NCBI GenBank assembly: GCA_027622355.1
Contig: JAQBZT010000009.1
Location: 1 to 23,362 of the forward strand
Direction of reading: 5' to 3'
From: a bacterium
GTDB taxonomy: Bacteria > UBA8248
DNA length: 23,362 nucleotides
Shown here: piece after piece, positions 16,271 through 23,362 of the stretch
How the letters are laid out: the number at the start of each line of letters is the position of its first letter
Numbering within the stretch: the stretch's first letter is position 1
Made by a program: the position numbers and the translations under genes
The notes under the pieces: model-generated
The model's input: the letters and a program-made list of their open reading frames with translations, nothing else
Databases searched by the model: none
Told to the model about the DNA's origin: nothing

Positions 16271-16969
16271 CTAGAGGCCCAGCTCTCTCTGGACAGGCGC
16301 CGCCGCGGGTCCCTCCAGACATTCCGGCCCGTCGTTGCGCGTGTCGTTGACCTTCGTGCCGACCGGGCGGTGGGCCATCTCCTCCGCGGGATAGGGGCGG
16401 AGCCGGGACTGGACGTACTTCGTGTTCTCCTCCCGGGGATCGAGCCAGCGGCCGTAATCGGCGGCGGACATGATAACCGGCATCCGGGGATGGAGCGGGG
16501 CGAGGAGTTCATTCGCCTCGGTGGTGACGATGGTGCAGGTTTCCATCTCCTCTCCGTTCGGCCCCTGCCAGCGCTCCCAGAGCCCGGCGAAGGCGAAGGG
16601 GGCATGATTCTGGAGATGGATGTAGTGGGGGATTTTTTTCGGGCCCGCCTTCGCCCACTCGTAGAAGCCGTCCGCCGGGATGAGGCAGCGCCTTCTCCGG
16701 TAGGCGGCCCGGAAGGAGGGCTTCTCGCCCAAAGTCTCCGCCCGGGCGTTGATGGTCCGGGCGCCGATGTCGGGCGTTTTCGCCCACGAGGGAATCAGCC
16801 CCCATCGGAAGAGGGCGAGTTCCTGCCCGCCGCCCTCTCGGTTCCGCAGCGCGGGGACGAACTGGCCCGGCGCGATGTTGTGCCGCGGCAAGATGCCGAA
16901 GTTCCCTTTCATCTGGAACAGGGTGGCCAGCGTGTCCGTCGGCCGGGTCAGGGTGTAGCGCCCGCACAT
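16271..16969 (-). CDS. yedK-like: SOS response-associated peptidase (SRAP) family, YedK/HMCES-like
   Basis: A 232-residue SRAP-domain protein. The catalytic residues are all visible: Cys2 directly after the initiator Met (MCGRYTL), Asn74 in INARAET, Glu104 in ADGFYEW, and His160 in LHPRMPV. Family members form a DNA-protein thiazolidine crosslink through Cys2 with abasic sites in single-stranded DNA, shielding them during replication. Met removal exposes Cys2, which fixes the start at 16969; AGGAT lies about 7 bases before it. The gene begins 9 bases after the 2-hydroxyacid dehydrogenase stop, so it is probably transcribed with a metabolic operon, an unusual setting for a repair gene. The length matches the family. 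No LexA-type box was identified by eye. Confidence 0.94.
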   Translation of the reverse strand: MCGRYTLTRPTDTLATLFQMKGNFGILPRHNIAPGQFVPALRNREGGGQELALFRWGLIPSWAKTPDIGARTINARAETLGEKPSFRAAYRRRRCLIPADGFYEWAKAGPKKIPHYIHLQNHAPFAFAGLWERWQGPNGEEMETCTIVTTEANELLAPLHPRMPVIMSAADYGRWLDPREENTKYVQSRLRPYPAEEMAHRPVGTKVNDTRNDGPECLEGPAAAPVQRELGL

Positions 16970-16978
16970 CGGTTTATC

Positions 16979-18022
16979 CTATCCGGCCCACTTCACGCCG
17001 TTGACGATGTTCTGCGGAGTTCCTCCCTCGAGCAGCCAGTGGGCGCCCCGGTAGAAGGCTTCCAGCTCGCTCACGAGGTTGGCGTCGTCCCCGCCCGCGA
17101 TGTGGGGGGTCGGCACGATGCGCGGGTGCTGGGCGATGGGATGATCCACCGGGAAGGGCTCGGGGTCGAAGACATCGAGTCCCGCCCCGGCGAGTTGCCC
17201 GTCCTCGATCGCGGCCAGCATGGCGTCCTGATCCACGAGGGGCCCGCGCCCGATGTTGATGAGGATGGACCCTTTCGGCATGGCGCGGATCTCCTTCTCC
17301 CCGACAATCCCGCGGGTGTCGGGCCGCATCCCCACCCCGACAAACAGAACGTCCGAGGTCTTGTAGAGCGTGTCCGCATCCACGGGATTGCTTCCCGTTT
17401 TTTCGTTCACCTCATCCGGAAGCGGCGAGCGGTTCCAGTAGGAGATGTCCATCGCGAAGCCGCGCGCGCGCTCGGCGAAGGCGCGGCCGAGCTCGCCCAT
17501 CCCGAGGATGCCGAGGCGCATGCCGCGCAGGGTCCGGGTCCCCTGCACCTGGGGCCAGTTGTAGCAGCTCCCGTCCGCGCGCACGGGGGAGAGCGGCGCG
17601 CCGGTTCCCTCGCGGACGGCCCTCACGGCTTCGGGGAGATTTCGCACCAAGTAAAGGAGAAGGGCCATGCTGTGGTCGGTCACCGAGTCCACGATGGGGC
17701 GGGAGAAGGCGGTGACGGCCACACCCGCTTTGGCCGCGGCCGCCATGTCGATGCGCTCGCCGTAGTTCGTTCCCGCGTGAATCAGGCGCAGTTTCTTGGC
17801 CCGATCGAAGATGCCCTTCGGCAGCGGCTCGTTCCGGCACAGATAGACGTCCGCTTCCTCGAGCGCCGCGAGTCTTTTCTCCTCGTCGGGCTCGTAGATC
17901 GATTCGATCTGCTCTTCATCGAGGGCGGCGTCGATGCGAGCCTGGATTTCAGCAGAGATCGGGCGGCCCCGCAGGGAGTTGAGCGAGGGCATGTAAGGAG
18001 TGACAACACGAAAGCGGCTCAT
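16979..18022 (-). CDS. D-isomer-specific 2-hydroxyacid dehydrogenase
   Basis: A 347-residue NAD(P)-dependent dehydrogenase that reduces 2-oxo acids to D-2-hydroxy acids or the reverse. The Rossmann motif is GILGMGELG (171-179). The catalytic set is Arg259 in INIGRGPLVD, Glu288 in LDVFDPEPF and His307 in PTPHIAGG, so it should be active. The substrate-binding N-terminal domain carries HAGTNYGERIDM. It is downstream of an IlvD/EDD-type dehydratase, suggesting a sugar-acid or hydroxyacid breakdown route in which the dehydratase makes a 2-keto-3-deoxy acid. Start: ATG at 18022 with AGGA 7 bases upstream; a TTG at 18043 after GGGGAG would add seven residues and leave a 21-base gap to the dehydratase stop. 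The substrate cannot be named. Confidence 0.92.
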   Translation of the reverse strand: MSRFRVVTPYMPSLNSLRGRPISAEIQARIDAALDEEQIESIYEPDEEKRLAALEEADVYLCRNEPLPKGIFDRAKKLRLIHAGTNYGERIDMAAAAKAGVAVTAFSRPIVDSVTDHSMALLLYLVRNLPEAVRAVREGTGAPLSPVRADGSCYNWPQVQGTRTLRGMRLGILGMGELGRAFAERARGFAMDISYWNRSPLPDEVNEKTGSNPVDADTLYKTSDVLFVGVGMRPDTRGIVGEKEIRAMPKGSILINIGRGPLVDQDAMLAAIEDGQLAGAGLDVFDPEPFPVDHPIAQHPRIVPTPHIAGGDDANLVSELEAFYRGAHWLLEGGTPQNIVNGVKWAG

Positions 18023-18064
18023 CTTGTGATCCTTCTGCGTCAAGAGCGCTCCCCTGCGGGACGC

Positions 18065-19759
18065 TCAGGGTTGATGGGTGAGGAAATCGAAGTCGCACCC
18101 CTCCGGCGCCTGAAGCACATGGTCCAGGAAGAGGCGACCGTAGCCCCGCACGTAGGCGGCGGGGGGCGCCTGCCACTTGGCGCGCCGCCGGGCGAGTTCT
18201 TCTTCGGAAACGAGGAGGTCGAGCCGCCGGTTCGGCACATCGAGGAGAATCTCGTCCCCATCCCGCACAAGGGCGAGCGGGCCGCCCACGGCCGCCTCGG
18301 GCGCGACGTGCAGCACGGTGGTGCCGCCCGCGGTTCCACTCATCCGGGCATCCGAGATGCGCACGATGTCGCGCACCCCTGCCTCGAGCAGTTTTTTGGG
18401 AATCGGTAGAAAGCCCGCCTCGGGAAAACCGGGGGCGCCGACAGGACCGGTGTTCTGCAGAACGAAAACGCTCTCGGCCGTGGCGGGAAGGTCCGGGTCG
18501 TCGATTCGCCGGATCATGTCCTCCTGCGAGGAGAAGACCACGGCCTTTCCGGTGTGGGTCAGCTTGTCCGGGGAGGCGGCCGATACCTTGATGACGGCAC
18601 CATCGGGGGCGAGGGAGCCGCGCAGGACGGCGATGCCGCCCTCTGCCGAGAGCGGCCGCTCGCGCGGCACGATCACCTCCTGCCAGTCCTGGGCGCGCGG
18701 AACGCCGGCGAGATTTTCGGCGACGGTCTTTCCCGTGATGGTCATCGCTCCCCCCTCGAGAAGCGGTTCGAGCTCTTTCATGACGGTGGGGATGCCGCCC
18801 GCCTCGGCCAAATCTTCCATGAGAAACTCCCCTCCCGTCGGCCGCACGAGGGAAAGCAGGGGGGTGGTGCGGGAGAGTTCATCGAAGCGATCGAGCGGAA
18901 GCGGTATCCCGAGTCTTCCGGCGATGGCGGGCAGGTGGACGACCGCGTTCGTCGAGCCACCGATGGCCATCAGGACGCGGATGGCGTTGTCGAAGGCCGC
19001 GGGGGTGAGGATTTTGTCCGGGGTGAGGTTTTCCTCCACCATCCGGACGATGCGCCTTCCGCTTTCTTCGGCGAGGCGGAGGCGGCGCGAATTCACCGCG
19101 GGAATGGCGGCGAGGCCGGGCAGCATCATCCCGAGCGCTTCGGTCAGCGAAGCCATGGTGCTGGCGGTGCCCATCACCATGCAGTGCCCGGCCGAGGGAA
19201 AGAGCTCTCCCTGGATGGTATCGAGGCGTGCGTCATCGAAGGCGCCGGCGCGGTACTCGTTCCACAGCCCGCGGCAGTCCGAGCAGGCGCCGAGCTTTTT
19301 CCCCTCGAGGCGGCCGCCGATCATCGGGCCCGCCGAGACGGCGAGGGCGGGAACCCCTGCGCTGGCCGCGCCCATGAGCTGGGCGGGGAGTGTTTTGTCG
19401 CACCCCCCGAGGAGAACGACGCCGTCCAGGGGCTGTCCCTTGATCATCTCCTCGGTGTCCATCGAGAGGAGATTGCGGAAGAGCATGGCGGTCGGCGAAA
19501 GATAGAGCTCGCCCAGCGAAATGGTGGGAAACTCCAGTGGCAGCCCGCCCGCCTGCCAGACGCCCCGCTTGACCGCCTCGGCCACCTCGCGCAGGTGGCG
19601 GTGGCAGGGATTCAGCTCGCTCCAGGTCTGGGCGATGCCGATGATGGGGCGATCGAGGTCGGTCTCCGTCAGGCCGAATCCGCGGGCGTAGGCGCCGCGG
19701 ACAAACGCGCTGAAGCCGGGATCGCCGTAGTTCGTCAGCCCTTTGTTGATGCCCTTCAT
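18065..19759 (-). CDS. IlvD/EDD family dehydratase, probably aldonate (pentonate-type) dehydratase
   Basis: A 564-residue dehydratase of the dihydroxy-acid/sugar-acid group. The [2Fe-2S] ligands expected for this branch are Cys52 (ELNPCHRH), Cys120 (GGCDKT) and Cys193 (SAGHCMVMGTASTM). The C-terminal ISDARMSGTAGGTTVLHVAP contains the serine used as catalytic base in L-arabinonate dehydratase. The N-terminal WSELNPCHRHLREVAEAVKR and GGLPLEFPTISLGE are more like the aldonate dehydratases than like biosynthetic IlvD. The absence of other branched-chain genes nearby agrees with a catabolic role. The likely reaction is conversion of a sugar acid to 2-keto-3-deoxy acid. GGGAGG sits about 13 bases before the ATG at 19759. 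It is first in a run with the 2-hydroxyacid dehydrogenase and the SRAP gene. Exact substrate is uncertain. Confidence 0.9.
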   Translation of the reverse strand: MKGINKGLTNYGDPGFSAFVRGAYARGFGLTETDLDRPIIGIAQTWSELNPCHRHLREVAEAVKRGVWQAGGLPLEFPTISLGELYLSPTAMLFRNLLSMDTEEMIKGQPLDGVVLLGGCDKTLPAQLMGAASAGVPALAVSAGPMIGGRLEGKKLGACSDCRGLWNEYRAGAFDDARLDTIQGELFPSAGHCMVMGTASTMASLTEALGMMLPGLAAIPAVNSRRLRLAEESGRRIVRMVEENLTPDKILTPAAFDNAIRVLMAIGGSTNAVVHLPAIAGRLGIPLPLDRFDELSRTTPLLSLVRPTGGEFLMEDLAEAGGIPTVMKELEPLLEGGAMTITGKTVAENLAGVPRAQDWQEVIVPRERPLSAEGGIAVLRGSLAPDGAVIKVSAASPDKLTHTGKAVVFSSQEDMIRRIDDPDLPATAESVFVLQNTGPVGAPGFPEAGFLPIPKKLLEAGVRDIVRISDARMSGTAGGTTVLHVAPEAAVGGPLALVRDGDEILLDVPNRRLDLLVSEEELARRRAKWQAPPAAYVRGYGRLFLDHVLQAPEGCDFDFLTHQP

Positions 19760-19883
19760 GGTGCGCTGGTGACCTCCCGGGGGAAAGCCGATTTGGTCTC
19801 CGTGCCGCGCGAGGGCGGCCGAAAACGCGGTACTCTGCCGTGTACCGGAACAACCCTTTCCATCCGAAGGGGAAGAGGGTAAA

Positions 19884-19913
19884 TTGCGATTTTGCTGGGA
19901 AAGAGCATATCAC
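19884..19913 (+). promoter_or_regulatory. Weak candidate promoter for the PEGA lipoprotein
   Basis: TTGCGA (19884-19889) and TATCAC (19908-19913) are 18 bases apart, each 4 of 6 to the sigma70 consensus, in the 208-base divergent region. A 10-base palindrome CCCCATGGGG follows at 19929-19938 and could be an operator. Both are weak. I saw no clear promoter for the dehydratase on the other strand. Confidence 0.3.
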
Positions 19914-19967
19914 AGAGTGTTTATTTCCCCCCATGGGGAGCGGCCATCGGCGGCAGGATTGGAACGG

Positions 19968-20543
19968 ATGTCCATGAAGAAAATTGATCAGTGCGGCGGA
20001 GGCTTCCCCTGGAGGAGGTTCGCCGCCGTGTATTTTTTGGTTTTGCTGCTCGTCGCGGCAGGCTGTGGCAAGGATCCTTTTCTGGATGATCCGGCGGACC
20101 GCCTCGGCGCCCTGGAAATTTCGTCCGTGCCGACAGGGGTGTCCATCCTGCTGAACGGTCAGCCGCGCGGCGAGACGCGCTCGGAATCGCCGATTGTGGT
20201 GAACGGCCTTCCGTACGGCTGGCACGCGATTCGTGCGACGTTTCCCGGAAAGGTCACGCGGCTCGAAGAGGTAGAGCTTCGGGAGAAGCGCCTCCGGGTA
20301 CAGGTGCCGCTGGAGGAACCCGCGTTCGGCCGGACGGTGATTTACACCACGCCGCCCGGAGCGGAAGTGTTCATCGAAAGCCGCTACTACGGCGTGACGA
20401 AACCTTTTCTGGTGATTAACGACCTGTCCTTCGGCTCCCACACCCTGTGGGTGCGCCTGAAGGGACATCAGGACAAGCGGCGGACGATCGTCGTCGAGCG
20501 GCAGCTGGAGCGGGCCTACCGTCTCGGGCTGGCGAAGAAGTAG
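19968..20543 (+). CDS. PEGA-domain lipoprotein
   Basis: A 191-residue lipoprotein. The signal is RRFAAVYFLVLLLVAAGC, with lipidated Cys33 followed by Gly-Lys, so outer-membrane sorting is plausible. Two PEGA-type beta modules follow. The first is about residues 48-108 (LEISSVPTGVSILLNGQPRG, then GLPYGWHAI). The second is about 115-185 (VIYTTPPGAEVFIESRYYG, then NDLSFGSHTLWVRLKGH). PEGA domains are small extracellular or envelope folds related to carboxypeptidase regulatory domains, often in surface anchors. No enzyme domain is present, so it is probably a structural or binding protein. The start at 19968 has AGGA nine bases before it; an upstream frame from 19884 adds a leader that would bury the signal peptide. 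It is convergent with hyuB (6-base gap) and divergent from the dehydratase. Confidence 0.85.
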   Translation: MSMKKIDQCGGGFPWRRFAAVYFLVLLLVAAGCGKDPFLDDPADRLGALEISSVPTGVSILLNGQPRGETRSESPIVVNGLPYGWHAIRATFPGKVTRLEEVELREKRLRVQVPLEEPAFGRTVIYTTPPGAEVFIESRYYGVTKPFLVINDLSFGSHTLWVRLKGHQDKRRTIVVERQLERAYRLGLAKK

Positions 20544-20549
20544 CGGATC

Positions 20550-22727
20550 TTATCTCGTCTTCAGGCGCCAGCGGGGCTCCGGCGCACCTTCCATCACAAT
20601 GCGCGCTTCGAGTTGGGTGGCACAGCCGGGGCAGAAATGCCGCCGGAGGGAGAAGCGGTTCGTTTTGTAGAGGCGGGCGTACATCTCCCCCCGCACCGGA
20701 CCGGCCGCCTCGGGCGGATCGTTCCGGGCGGCGGCCTGGGCCAGCGGGGCATCGAGGGTGCCGGCCGCAGTTCCGCATTTCCGGCAGCAAACGGTATTTC
20801 CGATCAGAGAGAGGTCCTCGGTAAGGCGCGGCGCGCCGCCGGGCGGCGAGAAGCCGGGCGCATGCCCCGTTTCGGGTTCGAGGACGATGGGCGGCTTTCG
20901 CCCGAGACGCTCCGCCCGGATTTCCTCTTTCCTTTGGGCCGTTTTTTCCGCGTCGATTCCCTGGGCGTTCCGTATGACGCCGTAAATCTTTTCGGCGGCT
21001 TCTTCGGACACCGTTTCGTTTTCCAGATCGCGGAGGACGGCGCGCGGATCGCGGTCGATGGGATCGCCGTATCCCGCGGCGCCCTGCCAGTTGTGGTACC
21101 AGACCTCGTTTTTTCCGAAGATGCGGCGCGGATGCTTGATGGGGAGCGCTTCGTGGCGGCCGGGGATGTCCGCTAGCCTTGTGGGCGGCATCTTTCCCGC
21201 TTCGAGGCGATCGTGCACCCCGCTCTCGGAGATCCCCATCAGGCGGATGGCGGCCCCCGGCAGCCCCCCCGAGAGGCCGATGGCGTTCGGCATCTCGCCC
21301 CCCGTTCCGGCGAAGCTGCCCTCGAGATGACCCTCCGGCGCGCGCCAGGCGATATAGGCGAGTTCGGCCGAGAGGCCGCCGCGGAATTTCCCCGGCCCCC
21401 CGGAGTCGGTCAGATGTCGCCGGAAGAGGTAGAGGAGGGGAAAGTCCTCCTCGATCTCCTCGATGTTCGCCACGTTCGGGGTGGTGTTGAACACGATGCC
21501 CCCGGTATCCACGCCGTCGGCGTCCACGCGGGCGCCGCCCCCGCCGGCGAAATGACTCATCTCGGTGTAAACGAAGGGGTGCCCGTGCTGGGAGGTTCCC
21601 GCCACGATGGGCCCCATCGAACTTCCCGTCCACAGGCTCATGGCCTCTTCGCGGAGCTTGCCGCTTGCGAGGAGCATCCGCCCAATCGCGCCGAAGACGG
21701 TGTCGATGGTGACGATGACGGCGGAGATGGTCGCCATCGAACAGGGCGCGGGGTAGGCGCAATTGTTGACGGTCCCCTCCTCGGAGATGATCTCGATGCA
21801 GTTGTGGACCCCGCGGTTCCAGGGAAGGTCGTAGGCCAGCTGGATGTAAGTGCCGCACAGGACCCCGGCGAGCAGGCCGGAGTAGGTGCTGTTGATGAGG
21901 CCGCGGGCGTTCGGGCTGGTTCCGGTGTAGTCGAAGATGAGGCGATCGCTCTCCTTGGTGAGGGTGAGTTCGATCCGGTAGATCTCCGGGGTGTGGCCGT
22001 CGTGGTCGATGAACTGGACCTCCCGCCACTCCCCGTCGGGAAGCTCCTGCAGCCGCGCGCGGAAGCGCCGCTCGACGTATTCGATGCTCTCTGTCATCAC
22101 CTGTTTGACCGCCTTCAGGCCGTAGCGCCGCGAGAGCCCGGCCAGGGCCTTCTCCCCCACCCGGATCGCGGCAAGCTGGGCCTTGATGTCGAGCCCCACG
22201 AGCGGATCGCGCACCTGGTTCATCACCCAGTGGAAGATGTCCCGCCGCAGAACGCCGCCCTCGACGATCTTGACCGGCGGGATGCGGAGCCCCTCCTGAT
22301 GGGTGTCCACGGCATGAATGGCGAAACCGCCCGCCTCCATCCCGCCCACGTCGAGCTGGTGTCCGCTCACCCCGAGCCAGGAGACGAGTTCATCCTCGAT
22401 GAAAACAGGGGCGACCACCGCCACATCGGCGTGGTGGATGGCCCCCAGGTAGGGATCGTTGCAGATGAAAACATCGCCGGGAGCGATGCCGGGGTTTTCG
22501 CCGCAAAGCCGCTGGACGCTCTGGGTGATGAGCGGCAGGACATTCGACTGGGTGGCGATGTAGGGGCCGATGGAGACCAGGCTCGTGTCGGGCAACATGA
22601 CGGCGGTGGCCCCGTCGTTTCCCGTGACGACGGTCTGGCTGCCCGAGCAGCGGAGGTAGTGGATGCCCATCTCCTCGGCGATCTGGAGGATGCGGTGCCA
22701 GATGACCTCGAACTGAACAGGGTTCAC
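20550..22727 (-). CDS. hyuB-like: Hydantoinase B/oxoprolinase-type subunit with C-terminal zinc-ribbon extension
   Basis: A 725-residue HyuB-family subunit, longer than the usual 500-600. The catalytic-type core has GDVFICNDPYLGAIHHADVA, SGHQLDVGG, FDYTGTSPNARGLINST, NTTPNVANIE and GGPGKFRGG, all typical. With the HyuA partner it uses ATP to open cyclic amides such as hydantoins or 5-oxoproline, or carboxylates ketones in the acetone carboxylase branch. The extra C-terminus holds CRKCG (Cys648, Cys651) and FCPGCA (Cys699, Cys702) about 50 residues apart, a likely zinc ribbon. That recalls the small zinc-binding subunit of acetone/acetophenone carboxylases. The start is GTG at 22727 after GGAGGAG, overlapping the hyuA stop as GTGA. 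The exact substrate is unknown. Confidence 0.88.
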   Translation of the reverse strand: MNPVQFEVIWHRILQIAEEMGIHYLRCSGSQTVVTGNDGATAVMLPDTSLVSIGPYIATQSNVLPLITQSVQRLCGENPGIAPGDVFICNDPYLGAIHHADVAVVAPVFIEDELVSWLGVSGHQLDVGGMEAGGFAIHAVDTHQEGLRIPPVKIVEGGVLRRDIFHWVMNQVRDPLVGLDIKAQLAAIRVGEKALAGLSRRYGLKAVKQVMTESIEYVERRFRARLQELPDGEWREVQFIDHDGHTPEIYRIELTLTKESDRLIFDYTGTSPNARGLINSTYSGLLAGVLCGTYIQLAYDLPWNRGVHNCIEIISEEGTVNNCAYPAPCSMATISAVIVTIDTVFGAIGRMLLASGKLREEAMSLWTGSSMGPIVAGTSQHGHPFVYTEMSHFAGGGGARVDADGVDTGGIVFNTTPNVANIEEIEEDFPLLYLFRRHLTDSGGPGKFRGGLSAELAYIAWRAPEGHLEGSFAGTGGEMPNAIGLSGGLPGAAIRLMGISESGVHDRLEAGKMPPTRLADIPGRHEALPIKHPRRIFGKNEVWYHNWQGAAGYGDPIDRDPRAVLRDLENETVSEEAAEKIYGVIRNAQGIDAEKTAQRKEEIRAERLGRKPPIVLEPETGHAPGFSPPGGAPRLTEDLSLIGNTVCCRKCGTAAGTLDAPLAQAAARNDPPEAAGPVRGEMYARLYKTNRFSLRRHFCPGCATQLEARIVMEGAPEPRWRLKTR

Positions 22728-23362
22728 GGGCGCTCCTCCGGCGTCTCCAGCGCGAGGCGGATGTGGGTGTGGCCGGCCGCATCCGTGATGGCGCGCGCTT
22801 CGGGCGGCAGCGCGATGGTGGTGCCCGGGTGCTCAATGATCGCGGGGCCCTCGATCTCGCTCGCTTCCGGAAGGGCGGGGCCCTCGTAGATCGGCGTCGG
22901 CGTCCATCCGCTTTTGAGGTCCCAGAAAACGCGGCGCTCGGCGCTGGGCGCGGCTTTCGTCCCCCGGTCGGGGGTTGCCGTCTTCTGAACGGGAAGGGCG
23001 GGGCCCGCGGCCTGGATCCAGAGGCGGGTGATCTCCACCCCGGCCTCGGTGTAGGCGGCCTCTTTTCCGTAGCGGGCAGCGTAGACATCGGAAAAATCCG
23101 CCGCCGCCTTCTCGAGAAGCGCCTCGGTCACCGCTCCCGCCGGAAAGGGAATGGCGAGGCTGTGGACCTGTCTTCGCCACCGAATGGCGCACCATCTTTC
23201 GAAATGCTGATCCCTCGCCGGGACGCCCGCCTGCGAGAGGAGCGTTCCGCCTTCCCCTTTGAGTTCCGCAAACGCGGCGGCCACATCGGGAACGCCCCCG
23301 GGCAGGAGGATGGACTTCGAGCGCTCCACCGTGTAGCGCACTCCGCTGGCGGCGGCGCCGAA
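22724..23362 (-). CDS. hyuA-like: Hydantoinase A/oxoprolinase-type subunit, C-terminal part (cut by window edge)
   Basis: The last 212 codons of a HyuA-family subunit; the frame is open to the right edge, so the N-terminal ATP-binding domain lies outside. The visible part contains the typical FGAAASGVRYTVERSKSIL stretch. It continues to the C-terminal module with FSDVYAARYGKEA, GVEITRLWIQAAG, PIYEGPALPEASEIEGPAII, and EHPGTTIALPPE. HyuA subunits phosphorylate or activate the substrate with ATP and pair with HyuB. The stop codon overlaps the GTG of hyuB (GTGA), showing translational coupling. An internal GTG at 23341 is not the true start. It cannot be judged here whether the missing part is intact. 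The family call from the C-terminus is solid. Confidence 0.85.
   Translation of the reverse strand, partial: FGAAASGVRYTVERSKSILLPGGVPDVAAAFAELKGEGGTLLSQAGVPARDQHFERWCAIRWRRQVHSLAIPFPAGAVTEALLEKAAADFSDVYAARYGKEAAYTEAGVEITRLWIQAAGPALPVQKTATPDRGTKAAPSAERRVFWDLKSGWTPTPIYEGPALPEASEIEGPAIIEHPGTTIALPPEARAITDAAGHTHIRLALETPEERP

Noticed and set aside
16163..18409. A 748-codon open frame on the plus strand
   Set aside because: Antisense to the SRAP gene, the 2-hydroxyacid dehydrogenase and part of the dehydratase, all with intact active-site residues.
18065..19759. Biosynthetic dihydroxy-acid dehydratase (ilvD) for branched-chain amino acids
   Set aside because: Motifs fit the aldonate dehydratase branch better, and there are no ilvB, ilvC or leu genes around. 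It cannot be fully excluded without a phylogeny.
19861..19885. CCCTT/AAGGG inverted repeat in the dehydratase/PEGA divergent region
   Set aside because: Five base pairs only, no supporting context.

Overview
This is a GC-rich bacterial window (by eye about 60-65% G+C), densely coded on both strands. It has 19 protein genes, one of them cut by the right edge, and no tRNA, rRNA, CRISPR array or insertion sequence that I can see. It looks like a chromosome segment from a Gram-negative, respiring, probably uncultured heterotroph. The evidence is a Wolinella/Bacteroides-type succinate dehydrogenase/fumarate reductase (a five-helix b558 cytochrome, usually paired with menaquinone), two predicted lipoproteins of types common in diderms (ChaN-like and PEGA), and catabolic genes for sugar acids, hydantoins/oxoprolines and carbamoyl compounds. 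I cannot name the phylum from the sequence.

Layout. 7-3763 (+): a MoxR-type AAA ATPase, a large protein whose N-terminus resembles the TraB/DUF5682 fold, and a clearly AT-richer orphan gene. 3885-6442 (+): a TPR-methyltransferase fusion, translationally coupled to a carboxymuconolactone-decarboxylase-like protein. 6543-8811 (+): a small orphan, a carbamate kinase and an AllH/DUF2877 protein, which together suggest carbamoyl-phosphate/oxamate metabolism. 8839-9456 (-): a VOC-fold protein. 9685-10098 (+): a double-ACT regulator. 10100-10603 (-): a GNAT acetyltransferase with an in-frame UGA. 10672-12576 (+): a ChaN-like lipoprotein and a DUF547 protein. 12730-16086 (+): sdhC-sdhA-sdhB, with a readable sigma70-type promoter and a strong intrinsic terminator. 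16271-19759 (-): an IlvD/EDD dehydratase, a D-2-hydroxyacid dehydrogenase and a YedK-type SRAP protein in one run. 19968-20543 (+): a PEGA lipoprotein. 20550-23362 (-): hydantoinase/oxoprolinase subunits B and A, overlapping at a GTGA.

The most interesting observation is the GNAT gene. Its apparent N-terminus is missing only because of one in-frame UGA at codon 32. The frame on both sides encodes recognisable GNAT sequence, an SD-preceded ATG lies upstream, and from memory related proteins usually carry Cys at this position. A GUCCG-AGUUG-CGGAC hairpin begins 14 nt after the UGA. This fits a selenocysteine codon with a bacterial SECIS element. A Cys-to-stop point mutation or a sequencing error are the alternatives. 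The second point of interest is the MoxR/TraB-like pair followed by a low-GC gene, which resembles NTPase-centred accessory systems. The functions of the two partner proteins are not established by the sequence.
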